Positions 50,456 through 58,152 of a stretch of DNA of 64,000 nucleotides are shown here, in pieces (the first letter of the stretch is position 1; each line of letters begins with the position of its first letter). The stretch is from Rhizobium brockwellii (GTDB lineage Bacteria; Pseudomonadota; Alphaproteobacteria; Rhizobiales; Rhizobiaceae): contig NZ_CP053439.1 of the NCBI RefSeq assembly GCF_000769405.2, positions 124,001 through 188,000 of the forward strand. The letters run 5' to 3'. Both the position numbers and the translations under genes were made by a program. The notes under the pieces are model-generated. The model saw only the letters and a program-made list of their open reading frames with translations. It did not search any database and was not told the DNA's origin.

Positions 50456-51415
50456 TCAATTGATGCTTTCGCGGACGACCCGCCAGTCGGGGCGGCCATA
50501 GCCGTCCGGCCACGGATAGACTTCACGGTCGTTGAAGTAGATAACGGCGCTGAGCGCCGGGAACTGGGGATAGCGTTTCGTTACGCTCTCAGCCCAGTTT
50601 CGCACGAAGGAATCGCCGCCTTCGTAGCCGAGTTCGGCAACCATAATGGGCTTGCCGTAAGCGGCGACACGGGCGTATCCGGGCGCAAGGTGCTCGGCAA
50701 ACGTCTGGTCACGGCCAGTCTTGTCCCTGTCGTATTGCTCCAGGCCAAAGACCGAGAGCCCGATGAGATCGACGACATCGTTGCCGGGATAAAAGGCTTG
50801 AAGCCCCTCATTGCCCTTCGGTGACCACATGTATTTGGCCGTCTTCAGGTGGACCTTGCAGACCTCCACCATCCGGCGATAGGCCTTGGCATAATCGTCG
50901 CCCTGCCAATGCGACCAGGAGAACTGGCTGTCGGTTTCGTCCATTTCCTGTCCCCAGCGAACGATGACCGGACTTTTCAGCTTGGCAGCAGTCGAGCAGA
51001 CGGCGGCCATGTTCGCATCGCGCGAACCGTTGAGGATGCTGTGCAGCAGTTCCTGCGAGGTTTGGCGCGAACCGGTCGACCAGGTCCAGGGCTCGACCGA
51101 GATCAGCAGGGTGCGGCCACGCGCTTGCGCATAATCATCGGCGAGGGCGAGCGTGCCCAGATCGACATCTTCCCAGGGCAGGAAGAGGTGTTCGATCTTC
51201 GAATCGGGCGAGGCGCCCAAATCTCCGTGCGGATCATAGGCGCCGAACGTGATCGACTCCTTCGTGACGACCGGCATTTTGGTCGGCGGCGCAATGGACG
51301 ATGTCGTCAGCGGCTGCCCTTCGGCAAAGCTGCCCAGAGCGGTCGGCAGGACCGCGACTCCCGACAGCAACAGGCCGGTTAACGACAACAGGGCTATTTT
51401 GGATGGGCTATGCAT
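50456..51415 (-). CDS. GH26-like secreted glycoside hydrolase
   Basis: 319-residue protein with an N-terminal signal/anchor (KIALLSLTGLLLSGVAVLPT). The TIM-barrel strings FLPWEDVDLGTLALADDYAQ, LLISVEPWTW, VIVRWGQEMDE, WSPKGNEGLQAFYPGNDVVD, LIGLSVFGLEQY and PIMVAELGYEGG resemble GH26 beta-mannanase/endoglucanase, with candidate catalytic Glu in GQEMDE and AELGYE. I chose ATG 51415, which has GGAGGAAATAC upstream and overlaps the GT2 stop by eight bases. In this operon it probably trims or releases the polymer made by the GT2 synthase. Confidence 0.82.
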   Translation of the reverse strand: MHSPSKIALLSLTGLLLSGVAVLPTALGSFAEGQPLTTSSIAPPTKMPVVTKESITFGAYDPHGDLGASPDSKIEHLFLPWEDVDLGTLALADDYAQARGRTLLISVEPWTWSTGSRQTSQELLHSILNGSRDANMAAVCSTAAKLKSPVIVRWGQEMDETDSQFSWSHWQGDDYAKAYRRMVEVCKVHLKTAKYMWSPKGNEGLQAFYPGNDVVDLIGLSVFGLEQYDRDKTGRDQTFAEHLAPGYARVAAYGKPIMVAELGYEGGDSFVRNWAESVTKRYPQFPALSAVIYFNDREVYPWPDGYGRPDWRVVRESIN

Positions 51416-53315
51416 TGTGTATTTCCTCCACGCTCGGCCGCACATCCGGGTGAGCGGCATCCGTTCTCAGTTGGATCTCCTCCGGATCGGAAATCCATCG
51501 TGGTTTGAAGAAGATCGTGCGCAGCGCGGTCCCGCCCCGGCCTGCACCGGAGGCGGCGTAGCGCTCTTCGAACAGCTGAAGGCGGCCGCTGCCCCAGGCG
51601 AGTGCCTCGGTCGCATCCTTTCCGCGCATGACGGTTGCAACCCCCGGCAGCGCGACGAGCGCAAGAAGCACGGTCGCCATCGCCGGACGGTAGAAACGCG
51701 GGGCCGCCGCAACAGTATTTTCCTTCGAATGGCGCCCGACGATGACCAAAAGCAGCGCGCAGTAGATTGCCGCGTTCAGAATGGTAAAGAAGTAACCACC
51801 CTTGGAGGCGCCGGCATCGCCGATTGCCAGCGCAGGCAATACCGCCATCAGCGCCAGCAAACCGTAGGGCGCCAGGACACGCACCGGCAGCAGATCGACT
51901 TCGGACCGCCCTTTCGGCGTGACGCGGAAATCGACGAAGGAGCCTGTCACAAAATCGTGCACCGCCGCCAGCGTGCCGGCGAGCGCCCAGGGCCAGCGCG
52001 CGAAGAGAAAGAGCATGCATTCCCAGCTCAGGATCTTGGCGTCGTAGGGGCGAAACGAGCTGCTGGCGCGCCAGCGATAGGCCATGACCACGAGAGCGAT
52101 AGAAAGCGGTGCGAAATGCGCCAGGAAATCGGGATAGGTCACCGTCACGAAGTTCTGGCCGCGCACGAGCGCGATGATCGGCAGCGCAAACATGAGCAAC
52201 ATAAAGAACGCAAAAAGCGGATACCAGAGTTGCGAAAAGAGGAACTGGAACTTGAGCCGGGGCGGCAGCCGGCCGACGAGGCTCGGCGAGTACCGCAACA
52301 GCACCATGACCAGGCTGCGCGACCACTGGAATTCCTGCGTCACGAGGTCGCTGAAGGTTCTGGGGCCGTCACCATGGGCGATGGCATCCAGCGCATGCAC
52401 CCCCCGCCAGCCATCGGCATTCATCATCAATGTCGTCGAATGGTCTTCAGCCAACTCCGGACCGAGGCCGCCGATCTGTTTGAGGGCGACGGTACGCACC
52501 GCGTAATGCGACCCTATGCACATCGGCGCCAGGCCGCCATTGTAACCGGCTTGGAGCGAGCCATGCATGCTGGCCTCGGCATAGAGCCTTCCACGTGCCG
52601 ACCAGCTTTCGGAAGCGTTCTTGTCGCAAATGCTGGGGGCCGAGACATAGCCGACCTTTGGATCGGCGAACGGACGCAGCATCTGGAAAAGATAGTCGGG
52701 CGCGGGAACATGATCCGCATCGAGTTGCGCCACGAAATCGTAGCGGCTGTAGCCGTAGTGATCGTAGAAGAAGGCGAGGTTGCCTTCCTTGCACCGCGTG
52801 CGTCGGGGCCACGACGTCCGATGATAATCGGATCGCCCCTTGCGGGTCGAGACGAGGACCCCGTGACGGGAGCACCAGTCGAGAGTCTCGGGGGAAGGGT
52901 CTTCGTCGGCAAGCCAGGTGTCGTGTTCCACCTCCTGGGCAAGCATCGCCAGCAGGGTTTCACTGACGACCGAGAAGGGTTCGGCCGGCGCCTTGGTCAC
53001 GACCATGGCCACTCGACTGCCCGCCGGCAGGCGCAAGGGACCGTTCGGTCTTGCCGCCCGATAGAAGACGACGATGAAATAGGCCGGCAGAGCGGTAACC
53101 CAGGCAAGAACGAGGCTCACCGTAATTGTGCCGAAAGCATCGACGTGATGGCGCGGCTCCAGCCACCAGATCCAGAAATAGGCGAAGGCGCAGGCCCATA
53201 CGGCCGCCGAGAACAGATATTCGGTCCGCCGATGTCCGGTCAGAACCGGGACAAGAAGCGGCTCGTGGGAGGGTTCCGGAGCATGCGTCGCTTGGATAAT
53301 CGCAAGTTCGGTCAC
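51408..53315 (-). CDS. Membrane polysaccharide synthase, GT2 family (cellulose synthase-like)
   Basis: 635-residue inner-membrane glycosyltransferase. Two TM segments near the start (FSAAVWACAFAYFWIWWLEP; ITVSLVLAWVTALPAYFIVV) precede the GT-A domain, with DADHVP as the DxD site, the acidic LAEDHSTTL motif and EFQWSRSLVMVLLRYSPSLV as the Q-x-x-RW-like motif. Further TM helices follow (LWYPLFAFFMLLMFALPIIA, GLLALMAVLPALAIGD). It would polymerise and extrude a glycan from nucleotide sugars made by the two upstream genes. The Q(Q/R)xRW motif is altered to QWSRS, so the substrate may differ from UDP-glucose. Confidence 0.87.
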   Translation of the reverse strand: MTELAIIQATHAPEPSHEPLLVPVLTGHRRTEYLFSAAVWACAFAYFWIWWLEPRHHVDAFGTITVSLVLAWVTALPAYFIVVFYRAARPNGPLRLPAGSRVAMVVTKAPAEPFSVVSETLLAMLAQEVEHDTWLADEDPSPETLDWCSRHGVLVSTRKGRSDYHRTSWPRRTRCKEGNLAFFYDHYGYSRYDFVAQLDADHVPAPDYLFQMLRPFADPKVGYVSAPSICDKNASESWSARGRLYAEASMHGSLQAGYNGGLAPMCIGSHYAVRTVALKQIGGLGPELAEDHSTTLMMNADGWRGVHALDAIAHGDGPRTFSDLVTQEFQWSRSLVMVLLRYSPSLVGRLPPRLKFQFLFSQLWYPLFAFFMLLMFALPIIALVRGQNFVTVTYPDFLAHFAPLSIALVVMAYRWRASSSFRPYDAKILSWECMLFLFARWPWALAGTLAAVHDFVTGSFVDFRVTPKGRSEVDLLPVRVLAPYGLLALMAVLPALAIGDAGASKGGYFFTILNAAIYCALLLVIVGRHSKENTVAAAPRFYRPAMATVLLALVALPGVATVMRGKDATEALAWGSGRLQLFEERYAASGAGRGGTALRTIFFKPRWISDPEEIQLRTDAAHPDVRPSVEEIHNA

Positions 53316-54298
53316 GCGCGCGCCTCCAGTCCGAAGAACGGAGCCGCCGTCCGCACGATGGTTTCGAGGTCGGAATATCGAGGCTGGAAGCAGAGCGTCT
53401 CGCGGGCCAGGCTGGCGTCGGCGTAGAGGCTGGGCGGATCGCCCGGCCGGCGTGGATGAATGACGACCGGGACTTCGCAGCCGGTCGTTTCCTGGATCAC
53501 GCGCAGCACGTCCCTGATGGAAAACCCCCGCCCCGTGCCGAGGTTGACAGCGAGATTTGCTCCGCCTTTGGTGAGATGGGTGAAGGCCTGAACATGGGCA
53601 CGCGCCAGATCTGCGACGTGAATATAGTCCCTTATGCAGGTGCCGTCAGGGGTGTCGTAATCATCGCCGAATATCTCCAGGTGCGGAATCCGGCCGGCCG
53701 CGGCCAGCAGCGCCCGCGGAATGAGATGGGTTTCCGGAACGTGCCATTCGCCAAGCTCGCCGTCCGGATCGGCTCCACAGGCATTGAAGTAACGCAGGGC
53801 AACATACCGCAGGCCGTAGGCCGCCGCATAATCGGCGAGCATATGCTCGAAGATCAGCTTGGTCTTGCCGTAGGGATTGATCGGAGCCTTCGGCAACGTC
53901 TCATCGATCGGCAGCACGGAAGGGACGCCGTAGACGGCACAGCTCGATGAGAAGATGACGTTTTGAAGCCCCGTCTGCCGGCAGGCATCGATAAGCGACA
54001 ATGCACCGCAGACATTGTTATTGTAATATTTCGCCGGGTTTTCCACGGACTCGCCGACGTAGGCCGAGGCGGCAAAGTGGATGACGGCATCGGGAGCATA
54101 TTTCTCGATGACCTCGATCAGGCATGACGTGTCGAGGACGTCACCTTCGACGAAAGGCCCCCAGCGCACGGACGAACGGTTTCCGGTCGTGAGATTGTCG
54201 TAGACGACAGGCTCAATCCCCTCCGAGCGGAGGAGCTTGGCCGTGTGGCTGCCGATATAGCCGGCACCGCCCGTGACCAGGACCCGGGGCGCATCCAT
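53312..54298 (-). CDS. UDP-sugar 4-epimerase (GalE-like; probably UDP-xylose 4-epimerase)
   Basis: 328-residue extended SDR. NAD site GGAGYIGSHTAKLL, SSSCAVYG with catalytic Ser, and YGKTK as YxxxK. Sequence alone reads as GalE, but its partner is a UDP-xylose synthase, so it more likely makes UDP-arabinose from UDP-xylose, as Uxe proteins do in S. meliloti. It overlaps the GT2 gene by four bases and the uxs gene by one base (TGATG), so the operon is tightly coupled. Confidence 0.85.
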   Translation of the reverse strand: MDAPRVLVTGGAGYIGSHTAKLLRSEGIEPVVYDNLTTGNRSSVRWGPFVEGDVLDTSCLIEVIEKYAPDAVIHFAASAYVGESVENPAKYYNNNVCGALSLIDACRQTGLQNVIFSSSCAVYGVPSVLPIDETLPKAPINPYGKTKLIFEHMLADYAAAYGLRYVALRYFNACGADPDGELGEWHVPETHLIPRALLAAAGRIPHLEIFGDDYDTPDGTCIRDYIHVADLARAHVQAFTHLTKGGANLAVNLGTGRGFSIRDVLRVIQETTGCEVPVVIHPRRPGDPPSLYADASLARETLCFQPRYSDLETIVRTAAPFFGLEARA

Positions 54299-55344
54299 CA
54301 GACCGCCTCCAGCTCGCGTGCCGGACGGGTGAGAACGCCATCGAAATAGTCGATCGTCTGACGCAGGCCGCTCGACAAGTCGATCTTCGGCCGCCAGTCG
54401 AGTTCCTGCATGGCAAGCGAAATATCGGGGCGACGCTGACGGGGATCGTCAACCGGCAGAGCGCGATGGATGATTTGCGACCGGGAACCGGTCAATGCGA
54501 TCACCTGCTCGGCCAGCTCCCGGATCGTGAATTCGCCCGGATTGCCGAGATTGACGGGCCCCGTCAGCGACGACGGCGAGGCCATCATGCGGACCATGCC
54601 GCCGATGAGATCATCGACGAAACAGAACGAGCGGGTCTGGGAACCGTCGCCATATATCGTGATGTCTTGCCCCGTCAGGGCCTGGACGATGAAATTCGAG
54701 ACGACGCGGCCGTCGTCCGGACGCATCCGCGGGCCGTAGGTGTTGAAGATGCGGATGATCTTGATCTCGACGCCGTGCGTGTTGTGGAAGTCGAAGAACA
54801 GCGTCTCGGCGCACCGCTTGCCCTCGTCATAGCAGGAGCGCGGCCCGAACGAATTGACGTTGCCCCAGTAGCTTTCGACCTGCGGGTGGACGTTCGGGTC
54901 GCCGTAGACTTCGGAGGTGGATGCCTGAAGGATGCGTGCGCCGGTGCGCGCGGCCAGCTCCAGAAGGTTGAGGGAGCCCAGCACGCAGGTCTTTGTCGTA
55001 TGGATCGGATCGGCCTGATAATGCGGGGGCGATGCCGGGCAGGCGAGGTTATAGATCTCGTCGACTTCCAGATCGAGCGGGTGGACGATATCGTGGGCGA
55101 CGACATTGAAGCGATCGACTCGCTTCAGATGGACGATATTGCGCCGCATGCCGGTGGAAAAGTTGTCGAGGCAGATCACCTGGTGTCCGGCGGCCAAAAG
55201 CGTGTCGCACAGATGCGATCCGAGGAAACCCGCACCGCCGGTGACAAGAACTCTCTTGGGAGCGCGAGATATTCCGGATGAATAATTTGTATCACGAGCC
55301 GAAGCTTGTACAGAGCGCGCACGAATCCTGCCAAGATAGTTCAC
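54298..55344 (-). CDS. uxs: UDP-glucuronate decarboxylase (UDP-xylose synthase)
   Basis: 348-residue extended SDR converting UDP-glucuronate to UDP-xylose. NAD site [35 protein letters not shown], the UXS-specific [30 protein letters not shown], catalytic SCYDEGKR (YxxxK) and [20 protein letters not shown]. It is soluble, without the membrane anchor seen in animal forms. First gene of the operon and divergent from the AraC regulator. Confidence 0.9.
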   Translation of the reverse strand: MNYLGRIRARSVQASARDTNYSSGISRAPKRVLVTGGAGFLGSHLCDTLLAAGHQVICLDNFSTGMRRNIVHLKRVDRFNVVAHDIVHPLDLEVDEIYNLACPASPPHYQADPIHTTKTCVLGSLNLLELAARTGARILQASTSEVYGDPNVHPQVESYWGNVNSFGPRSCYDEGKRCAETLFFDFHNTHGVEIKIIRIFNTYGPRMRPDDGRVVSNFIVQALTGQDITIYGDGSQTRSFCFVDDLIGGMVRMMASPSSLTGPVNLGNPGEFTIRELAEQVIALTGSRSQIIHRALPVDDPRQRRPDISLAMQELDWRPKIDLSSGLRQTIDYFDGVLTRPARELEAV

Positions 55345-55697
55345 GACTACCTCCCGTGTTTTCAGATTTTGCTATGGGATCTTCGATCTTTACTTCGACA
55401 TCTCGCGAAACCAAGTCGTTCGATCATGCGAATATTTTATTCGTCCGGTTTTTCTTTTGGAATGAACCGATGCTTATTTAGATACAGCTAAGAAAGGCAA
55501 TTGTCGTTATCCTCACGTCCTGGAAATTATCGCTCCGTACATTTCAGAGCGAAAAGGTGTATGGTAAACAACTTATGGAGGAGAATCTTCGGGCAATTCC
55601 GCTTTTTCAGACGGAGTTCTGCGGAGATTTCAGCCGCAAAACAATTGCTTTTCTCAATTTCCATGGCTCGGATTGGGTTATGCGCTGGAGGAATTGG
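55345..55697. other. Divergent promoter region uxs/AraC regulator
   Basis: 353 bases, markedly AT-rich around 55370-55470, with no gene. It must hold the promoters of the polysaccharide operon and of the regulator, and probably the regulator's binding site; I could not single out a repeat with confidence. Confidence 0.6.
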
Positions 55698-56846
55698 ATG
55701 GCTAAAGGGTCTGAATCCGACGATGATCCTGCCGCGGAACAGGAACGGCCGGCGCATATGGAGCGGCGGCGCTGGCCGCGTGAACCGGCCATGCGCAAGG
55801 AACGCCCGCCCCACGCCTCCCCTGCACTCGTGCCGCTGCGATTCTCGACGCAGGACCTGCCACCGGCAGAACAATTCCAGGCCTGGCGGGCACATATGGC
55901 GCCGCTCGTGGATGTTCATCTGCCGGAGGGAAAATCACCGGAAGACGGGTTCCTCGCGGAGCAGATCGGCTGGCATCTCGGCGATATCCTGATCGTCCAG
56001 CAGCGCGCGCATGCCCACAGATATGTCCGCGATCAGGCCATGCTTCGATCGAGCCCCATCGACCATTGGAACGTCGGCCTGCAGCGCAGCGGCCAAGCCT
56101 GGACCGAGGTCAACCGTCGTGTCACCGAGACCAGTGCCGGCGAGATACTTTTCATCTCTCTCGGCAGCCCCTATCGCGGACGGATGACCGATACCGAAGC
56201 TTTGCTCGTGTTCCTGCCGTATGAGCTGCTGGCTCGCGATGCGAGCCTTCTCCAGAGCGCCGGCAACACGGTTCTTTCGGGCAGCCACGCCGAGTTGCTC
56301 ACGGGCTATCTCACGGGCCTCGAAACGAACCTCGGGAATCTGACGATAGAGGAAGTGCCCCGGATCATCCAAACCATCGGCGATATGGTCGTTGCGGGCG
56401 CCGCGTCGTCCACAAGGACTGATACAGGTCAAAACCAGACCAACGTGGGACTGATGGAGCGGGCGCACCGCTACATTCACGTCAATCTCCATTCGGAAAA
56501 CTTGACACCGGACATGATGTGCCGCGCGTTGGGGATTTCGCGTACGCGGCTTTACCAGCTGTTTGAGGCGAACGGGGGCGTGCTCAATTATATTCGCAAG
56601 CGGCGATTGCTGCAGGCCTATGCGGATCTCAGCAATTCGGCCGACCACAGGCCGATTTCAGAAATCGCAGAAGCCGCCGGTTTCGAGGTCGCCGCCAATT
56701 TTACGCGCGCCTTCATCCACGAATTCGGGCTGAGCCCGCGTGAAATCCGAAGGACGATGGCAACCCAACAGCGGCCGGCTCCGGCCATCCGCTCGACGCG
56801 GCGTTACGGAAAAACGATCGGTGATTGGCTGGCCCTGACGAGTTGA
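55698..56846 (+). CDS. AraC-family regulator, CuxR-like
   Basis: 382-residue regulator. The N-terminal 40 residues are charged and contain an Arg-rich patch ERRRWPREPAMRKER with an RxxxR spacing (R24/R28). An AraC sensory domain follows (about 45-250: RFSTQDLPPAEQFQAWRAHM, DHWNVGLQRSG), then the double HTH (ENLTPDMMCRALGISRTRLY and RPISEIAEAAGFEVAANFTR, AFIHEFGLSPREIRR). I chose ATG 55698 because TGGAGGAATTGG lies directly before it. Divergent from uxs as cuxR is in S. meliloti, where the protein binds cyclic di-GMP and activates an arabinose-polysaccharide operon. Cyclic di-GMP binding here is inference. Confidence 0.82.
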   Translation: MAKGSESDDDPAAEQERPAHMERRRWPREPAMRKERPPHASPALVPLRFSTQDLPPAEQFQAWRAHMAPLVDVHLPEGKSPEDGFLAEQIGWHLGDILIVQQRAHAHRYVRDQAMLRSSPIDHWNVGLQRSGQAWTEVNRRVTETSAGEILFISLGSPYRGRMTDTEALLVFLPYELLARDASLLQSAGNTVLSGSHAELLTGYLTGLETNLGNLTIEEVPRIIQTIGDMVVAGAASSTRTDTGQNQTNVGLMERAHRYIHVNLHSENLTPDMMCRALGISRTRLYQLFEANGGVLNYIRKRRLLQAYADLSNSADHRPISEIAEAAGFEVAANFTRAFIHEFGLSPREIRRTMATQQRPAPAIRSTRRYGKTIGDWLALTS

Positions 56847-56952
56847 CCCGGCTCGGGCTGAAATCCGGACTCGAAGTCCGTTCAGCGGCGGTCGACGCGC
56901 TTGCCGAAGACACAGCGGACTTGATCCAGACCCATGGCCTCCGTTCGCAATT

Positions 56953-56980
56953 GAGGGAATATTTCCCTTCACCCGCTCCA
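56953..56980 (+). other. att-like partial copy of the tRNA-Gly(CCC) 3' end
   Basis: GAGGG, six divergent bases, then TCCCTTCACCCGCTCCA, the T-arm, acceptor and CCA end of the tRNA at 47587-47660. The same length and order as 47633-47660 argue for an attachment-site duplication and against chance. Confidence 0.75.
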
Positions 56981-57012
56981 TCTCCCGCAAACCACGCCGA
57001 CCAGGAAAGGCT

Positions 57013-57291
57013 CTAATCCCCGAAGAACCGGATCGGCTTGTATTGCCGATGCGCGATGATCAGGCTCCGGTCGGGCTGGATGATGTAGGTTTCTTCCACT
57101 TGCCGGCCGTATTGGTCGATGAAATCATGCGGGAAGGCGGAACCAACCGGCGATTTGGTGAGCTTGGTGCGCGGTTGGCCGCTATAGGTGATGCTTCCCG
57201 GGATGGGTTCGAGGCCCGGGCCGCTGTAGCTGACGGTGTTGCATCCCGCGAGAACGAGCGTGCCGACGAGGCCGATGATTGCAGGTTTCAT
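57013..57291 (-). CDS. Small lipoprotein (intact copy)
   Basis: 92-residue lipoprotein: signal MKPAIIGLVGTLVLAGC with lipobox LAGC, then NTVSYSGPGLEPIPGSITYS, KSPVGSAFPHDFIDQYGRQV, EETYIIQPDRSLIIAHRQYK and a final RFFGD. I chose ATG 57291, which has GGGAGGG at good spacing; ATG 57297 would sit directly on that site. I recognise no family. Two decayed copies lie inside the adjacent island (47867-48010 and 49602-49808), so the locus has been duplicated repeatedly. Confidence 0.75.
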   Translation of the reverse strand: MKPAIIGLVGTLVLAGCNTVSYSGPGLEPIPGSITYSGQPRTKLTKSPVGSAFPHDFIDQYGRQVEETYIIQPDRSLIIAHRQYKPIRFFGD

Positions 57292-57710
57292 ATCCATCCC
57301 TCCCAATGCCGTGAATTGTGTCACTCTACGCCTTGCCGGAGAGAGTTCACGACACAAATGCCCATGCCGCTCCTCAATCCTTTGGGAAGCATTCCCGGGG
57401 ACGTCGTGATCGAGCGGCCGGACGCAACATCACCTATGGATATTAGGGTGAGAATCCCGTTCCTCCAGATGCGCCGACGCATCCATTGCCGAAACCGGTG
57501 CTGTCTGCTAGATCGGCATCGTCGAAAAAGGCAGGATCGGTTGAGGTAAGCCCGGTCCCTTCCGTAAAGCGTCAAGAGCGCTCTCACGGAAGCTCTGCTC
57601 CGTGCCATGGCACGAGAACCCGCGACGTGATCCGCATGAAGATGCGGGATCCCGGCGGCGTGCGGAGACGGCAAAAAGCAGTCCCGGGATTTTTTCGAAC
57701 GGAGACTGTC
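57292..57710. other. Intergenic region between the lipoprotein and VOC genes
   Basis: About 420 bases with no gene I can support. It contains the lipoprotein promoter and, near 57550-57590, short inverted pieces (CTTCCGTAAAG / CTCACGGAAG) that may form a hairpin. No recognised element. Confidence 0.5.
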
Positions 57711-58091
57711 ATGCGCTTGAACCATCTCGATTTCCACGTTCCCGACATCGCTGCCACGGCGGATTTCTTCATCTGCCATTTCGGTCTGAAGCTTAAGGAT
57801 ATGCGCGGTCAGAACGGCCTCGCGATCCTGGAAGACGATACCGGCCTCGAAATCGTCCTCAGCCACGCAATCGCAAAATTCGGCACCGCCGATCAGGTGG
57901 AGATGGGACGCCAGACCTATCACATCGGCTTCATCCTGCCCGAAAGGGCGGATGTCGATGCGGTCCATGCCGGGCTTGCGGCCACCGGTGCTGACCTGTC
58001 CGGTCCGCCGGCCGCCATGCGCGGCGGCTGGCTGTTTTATTGCACGGCGCCCGGAAACATCCTCGTCGAGATCGGCTGGCGGCCGGGTTAG
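57711..58091 (+). CDS. VOC-superfamily protein
   Basis: 126-residue single-domain VOC protein: MRLNHLDFHVPDIAATADFF with the first His, DTGLEIVLSHA, YHIGFILPERADVDAVHAGL and a final GNILVEIGWRPG with the last Glu. It resembles glyoxalase/dioxygenase family members; activity unknown. Start ATG 57711 has CGGAG upstream; the open frame extends further but without a site. Convergent with the chemoreceptor. Confidence 0.8.
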   Translation: MRLNHLDFHVPDIAATADFFICHFGLKLKDMRGQNGLAILEDDTGLEIVLSHAIAKFGTADQVEMGRQTYHIGFILPERADVDAVHAGLAATGADLSGPPAAMRGGWLFYCTAPGNILVEIGWRPG

Positions 58092-58098
58092 ACGATAC

Positions 58099-58130
58099 CC
58101 AAAAAGGAAAGGGCGGCCGAAGCCGCCCTT
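58099..58130 (-). terminator. Rho-independent terminator of the chemoreceptor gene
   Basis: Stem AAGGGCGGC / GCCGCCCTT with loop TTCG on the minus strand, followed by TCCTTTTT, 22 bases after the chemoreceptor stop and 17 after the convergent VOC stop. It could end both transcripts. Confidence 0.8.
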
Positions 58131-58152
58131 GCCAATGCCTGTTTTGGCCGGC

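Larger units (their letters stand above)
47661..56980. mobile_element. Putative genomic island at tRNA-Gly(CCC)
   Basis: About 9.3 kb bounded by the tRNA 3' end (47633-47660) and a partial copy of it (56953-56980). The last 18 bases are identical, and 23 of 28 match overall. Contents: two decayed lipoprotein gene copies, two immunity-like genes, a polysaccharide operon and its AraC regulator. No integrase is visible, so the island would be non-mobile now. Boundaries are inferred from the repeat only. Confidence 0.6.

Noticed and set aside
51249-53426. 725-codon plus-strand open frame opposite the GT2 synthase
   Set aside because: Low-complexity antisense translation; overlaps a coupled operon on the other strand.
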